Source: Pseudomonadota bacterium
GTDB lineage: Bacteria > Pseudomonadota > Alphaproteobacteria > Rhizobiales > Rhizobiaceae
Length of the DNA stretch: 15,925 bases
Assembly: GCA_023416545.1 (NCBI GenBank)
Contig: JAEZHO010000076.1
Coordinates: 1 to 15,925 of the forward strand
Direction of reading: 5' to 3'
Positions 13,400-15,925 of this stretch are shown here, piece after piece; position 1 is the first letter of the stretch; each line of letters starts with the position of its first letter. The position numbers and the translations under genes are program-made. The notes under the pieces were generated by a model. That model had not been told where the DNA came from. It worked only from the letters and a program-made list of their open reading frames with translations, and made no database searches.

Positions 13400-14344
13400 A
13401 TGCTTTTGGGACGAACGGCAAACGGCCTCTACTGGATGTTCCGCTATATCGAGCGGGCGGAAAACATCGCCCGCCTCGTCGATGTCGGCCTTCGCGTGTC
13501 GCTGACGCGGACCGACACCGGCGACGACGACTGGGACGGCGTGCTGCAGAGCGCCGACGTGCGCGAACCCTATCTCGCGACCCATCCGGCCGTGACAGCG
13601 TCGGACGCGATCGACTACCTCCTGCGCGACACCGGCAACCCTTCGAGCGTCGTGTCCTGCATCGAGGCCGCCCGCAACAATGCCCGCATGGTGCGCACCG
13701 CGCTCACCCGCGAGACCTGGGAAGCGACGAACGAGTGCTGGATCGACATCAGGCAGCGCCTGCAGCGAAAGATCCGCGACGTCGACCTTCCGGGGCTGAT
13801 CGAGGTGATCAAGCACCGCTGCGGGCTGATCCGAGGCGCCTTCCACGGCTCGATGCTGCGCAACGACATCTACAATTTCTCGCGCATCGGCACCTTCATC
13901 GAGCGCGCCGACAACACGAGCCGCATCCTCGACGTGAAATATTACGTCCTGCTGCCGGCCGTCAGCCAGGTGGGCTCGCTGATCGACAACATGCAGTGGG
14001 AATCGATCCTGCGCTCGGCCTCGGCGCACCGTTCCTACGGCTGGGTCTACGACGGCGACTACGTGCCCGCCAATATCGCCGATTTCCTGATTCTCAACGG
14101 CCGCATGCCGCGCTCGCTCGCCTACAGTTATGGAAAGATCGTCCGCAACCTCCAATATCTGGAGGACGAATACGGGCTGCGCCCGAAAGCCATCGACACG
14201 GCGGGGGAAATCCTGGCAACGCTGACGCGCGGCTCGATCAACGACATCATGGACCACGGACTGCATGAATTCCTGGAAGACTTCATCAATCGCAACAATC
14301 AGCTCAGCCTCGAGATTTCCGACGGCTATCGGTTCTACCAGTAG
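13400..14344 (+). CDS. Alpha-E domain protein (COG2307/DUF403)
   Basis: This 314-residue all-helical protein is of the alpha-E family, found almost only beside COG2308 ATP-grasp enzymes. Typical features are the N-terminal LLGRTANGLYWMFRYIERAENIARLVDV, the central ARNNARMVR, and the second RIGTFIERADNTSRILDVKYY block. The repeated E-R-A-(E/D)-N motif (about residues 18-22 and again near 170) is presumably functional. Its biochemical role is unproven; it is thought to assist or scaffold the amide-forming step. The ATG lies two bases after the ATP-grasp stop, with GGAGG (13388-13392) inside the end of that gene, so the two are tightly coupled. The same frame stays open upstream to 12215, but that part overlaps the ATP-grasp gene and is not coding. 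Confidence 0.92.
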   Translation: MLLGRTANGLYWMFRYIERAENIARLVDVGLRVSLTRTDTGDDDWDGVLQSADVREPYLATHPAVTASDAIDYLLRDTGNPSSVVSCIEAARNNARMVRTALTRETWEATNECWIDIRQRLQRKIRDVDLPGLIEVIKHRCGLIRGAFHGSMLRNDIYNFSRIGTFIERADNTSRILDVKYYVLLPAVSQVGSLIDNMQWESILRSASAHRSYGWVYDGDYVPANIADFLILNGRMPRSLAYSYGKIVRNLQYLEDEYGLRPKAIDTAGEILATLTRGSINDIMDHGLHEFLEDFINRNNQLSLEISDGYRFYQ

Positions 14345-14356
14345 GACGTCGCAGGC

Positions 14357-15169
14357 ATGAAACTGACGATCGCGCACGCGACAGAGTATCTCTATGACCA
14401 GCCGGTATCCTACGTGGTGCAGCGCCTGCGGCTGACGCCGGTGGACGGGCCGACCCAGCGTGTGCTGAACTGGGAGGTCTCGGTGGACGGCAGGCCGGTG
14501 GAGACCCGCTACGGTGACCAGTATTGCAACGAGGTCGGCCTCGCCTCGCGGCAGGGCGGCGGCCAGAGTATCCGGATCGTTGCCAGGGGCGACGTCGAGA
14601 CCATCGATACCGCCGGCGTCTACGGAGCCCACCAGGGATTTACGCCGCTCTGGCTGTTCCTGCGCCACACGCCGCGCACCAGGCCCGGACAGCGGGTACG
14701 CGACCTCCTCCAGCGCGTCGGCGGCGAGGACGAACTCGGCCGGATGCATTCGCTGATGAACACGATCAATGCCGAGGTCGCCTACCTGCCGGGGACCACC
14801 GACAGCGAGACGACCGCCGAACAGGCGCTCGCGGCCCGCAGCGGCGTCTGCCAGGATCACGCCCACATCTTCATCGCCGCGGCGCGCTCGCTCGGCATAC
14901 CGGCCCGCTACGTGTCGGGCTACCTGCTGATGGATGGCATCACCGACCAGGTCGCGACCCATGCCTGGGCGGAGGTCCACCTGCCGAACCTCGGCTGGGC
15001 GGGGTTCGACCCGGCAAACAACACCTGTCCCGACGAGCGCTACGTCCGGCTCGCGACCGGCATGTGCTACCACGACTGCGCGCCGGTCGCCGGCGTGCGG
15101 ATCGGCCCGACCAGCGAGGATCTCACCGTCGCGGTCACCGTCGCGCCGATGAGCAGCCAGCAGCAGTAG
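14357..15169 (+). CDS. Transglutaminase-like cysteine protease (COG1305)
   Basis: This 270-residue protein has an N-terminal beta-rich domain typical of bacterial transglutaminase-like proteins and a papain-fold core. The catalytic triad is visible: C165 in RSGVCQDHAHIF, H202 in ATHAWAEVHLP, and D218 in WAGFDPANN. Bacterial members usually cut peptide or amide bonds rather than cross-link proteins. As third gene after the ATP-grasp and alpha-E genes, 12 bases downstream, it probably cleaves or transfers the product of the ATP-grasp enzyme. No signal peptide is seen, so it should work in the cytoplasm. Several extra cysteines (C224, C237, C241) lie near the C-terminus. The proteasome-like Anbu peptidase sometimes found with this set is not encoded downstream here. 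Confidence 0.93.
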   Translation: MKLTIAHATEYLYDQPVSYVVQRLRLTPVDGPTQRVLNWEVSVDGRPVETRYGDQYCNEVGLASRQGGGQSIRIVARGDVETIDTAGVYGAHQGFTPLWLFLRHTPRTRPGQRVRDLLQRVGGEDELGRMHSLMNTINAEVAYLPGTTDSETTAEQALAARSGVCQDHAHIFIAAARSLGIPARYVSGYLLMDGITDQVATHAWAEVHLPNLGWAGFDPANNTCPDERYVRLATGMCYHDCAPVAGVRIGPTSEDLTVAVTVAPMSSQQQ

Positions 15170-15285
15170 GAAGGCGGTTCGCCCCGGACCATCCGGACGG
15201 CGTACGGGAGGCAAAGGCGGCCCACCCGTCGCGCAAGCCCTGCTCCACCTTGGCGTGATCTTGTGGCCCTCTACAAGGAGGCAGG
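15170..15285 (+). other. Gap between the ATP-grasp operon and the J-domain gene
   Basis: This 116-base gap contains two small adjacent hairpins (GGCG/CGCC near 15174-15184 and CCGGA/TCCGG at 15184-15196) without a T-run. CTTGGC about 16 bases before a CTACAA box near 15270 may act as a promoter. It suggests, weakly, that the next gene is transcribed separately. Confidence 0.3.
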
Positions 15286-15774
15286 ATGCTGGTCGGGCAA
15301 TCGCTGTTCCAGTCGGTTCTGACCCGGCTGGACGAGGAAGGCAGGGAAGAGGCGGAAGGACCGGTGTCGCCCGCATTCCGGCAGCCGGGGCTGAAGACGG
15401 GGTTCGTCGTCGCCACGGCAGGGATGGACGCGGTGGAGCCGGGCCAGGCGGCCGAAAGTGCCTATCTGGACCTCCTCGCCGAGATCGGGCCACCGGACCC
15501 GCTGCCCGCCGGGGAACCGGAGGCGGCCGAACCTGCCGAGGAGCCCGTGCCCCCGCACCTTCTTCGGCTCACCGAGGCGGAAATTGCCGAGGACCTCGGC
15601 CTCGGGCCGGCCCACAGCGCCGAGACGCTGGCCGAACGGCGCCGGCGCTTCGCCAAGGACAATCATCCGGACCGGGTGCCGGAGGCGCTTCGCGACAATG
15701 CGACGCTGAGGATGAAGACCGCGAACCTCCTCATCGACCGCGCGATCAAGGATCTCTACTGGCGCTCGTCCTGA
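15286..15774 (+). CDS. Short J-domain (DnaJ-like) protein
   Basis: This 162-residue protein has a C-terminal J-like segment: helix II LAERRRRFAKDN, the essential H127-P-D129 tripeptide, and helix III LRMKTANLLIDRAIKDL. The J domain stimulates the ATPase of DnaK-type chaperones. The first 90 residues are acidic, Pro/Ala/Glu-rich and probably disordered, with no zinc finger or client-binding domain. Such C-terminal-J proteins of unknown client are common in rhizobia. Excellent ribosome binding site AAGGAGG four bases before the ATG. It lies 116 bases after the transglutaminase gene on the same strand. A functional link to that operon is possible but unproven. Its last 19 bases overlap the end of the convergent membrane-protein gene. 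Confidence 0.85.
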   Translation: MLVGQSLFQSVLTRLDEEGREEAEGPVSPAFRQPGLKTGFVVATAGMDAVEPGQAAESAYLDLLAEIGPPDPLPAGEPEAAEPAEEPVPPHLLRLTEAEIAEDLGLGPAHSAETLAERRRRFAKDNHPDRVPEALRDNATLRMKTANLLIDRAIKDLYWRSS

Positions 15775-15925
15775 GCGGCCTCGGACGCGGGGCCGGCGGG
15801 CGGCCTGCGATAGAACTCGTAGAGGAGCTTGTAGGCGGCATAGGCTCCCACCCCTCCGACGATCACGCCCCACATCGGCGCACCCATCCAGAATTCGAAG
15901 CCGGTCCAGGCGGCACAGGCGCCGA
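15756..15925 (-). CDS. Small membrane protein, 3' end only (runs off the window)
   Basis: The minus-strand frame is open from the window edge to TAG at 15756-15758, giving at least 55 residues. It has one clear membrane segment (MWGVIVGGVGAYAAYKLLYEFY) followed by a basic/Pro-rich tail PPAGPASEAAQDERQ. Third positions are G/C-rich, like the neighbours. I do not recognise the family. The start is not visible; it may lie inside the window at an ATG or beyond the edge. It overlaps the J-domain gene by 19 bases, tail to tail. Confidence 0.6.
   Translation of the reverse strand, partial: GACAAWTGFEFWMGAPMWGVIVGGVGAYAAYKLLYEFYRRPPAGPASEAAQDERQ

Noticed and set aside
11910..13421. 503-residue open frame antisense to the ATP-grasp gene
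   Set aside because: A shadow of the strongly conserved ATP-grasp coding strand; no motif is found in it.
15174..15196. Small hairpins after the transglutaminase gene as a terminator
   Set aside because: Stems of only 4-5 bp and no T-run; at most a weak pause site.
13265..15493. 742-residue antisense frame across alpha-E, transglutaminase and J-domain genes
   Set aside because: It spans three well-supported plus-strand genes and their gaps, which is not plausible for a real gene.

Overview
The window is high-GC, densely coded DNA with strongly G/C-biased third codon positions. The gene content (PuuE/UraD purine catabolism, a free-standing MnmD, a multi-PAS soluble hybrid kinase, RhlE-type helicase, and the ATP-grasp / alpha-E / transglutaminase trio) suggests a chromosomal segment of an alphaproteobacterium, most likely Rhizobiales/Rhizobiaceae. 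The genus cannot be fixed from the sequence alone. No tRNA, rRNA, CRISPR array, insertion sequence or phage gene was seen.

Left part (1-1120, minus strand): a HepT/MntA toxin-antitoxin pair lies next to a second MntA-like gene. That second gene's hepT partner has been reduced to a 13-codon stub keeping only the first and last few codons. The two mntA copies share a 42-bp identical block. Next (1123-2543, minus) is the two-gene unit puuE-uraD, which covers consecutive steps of urate breakdown around allantoin. Then (2631-4518) come a FAD-dependent amine/amino-acid oxidase-like gene (minus) and mnmD (plus). They start head to head on the same CATG and may be the separated halves of the bifunctional tRNA-modification enzyme MnmC.

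Middle (4568-10784): a soluble hybrid histidine kinase of about 1213 residues (minus) has five PAS-like modules and two receiver domains, with a strong internal ribosome binding site after the first PAS. A 345-base divergent region with two inverted repeats separates it from a small secreted Tyr/Pro-rich protein (plus) ending in a perfect 15-bp terminator hairpin. A structured leader of about 290 bases precedes an RhlE-type DEAD-box RNA helicase with a long basic Asn/Gly/Arg-rich tail.

Right part (10840-15925): a convergent EamA-family exporter (minus) shares a bidirectional terminator with the helicase. The plus-strand operon 11988-15169 then encodes a circularly permuted ATP-grasp enzyme, an alpha-E protein and a transglutaminase-like cysteine protease. 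This set has been predicted by comparative genomics to make and process a peptide or amide product that remains poorly defined, and it is the best candidate here for little-described biology. A gene for a J-domain (HPD) protein follows with its own strong ribosome binding site. It overlaps tail to tail with the 3' end of a small membrane-protein gene that runs off the window.
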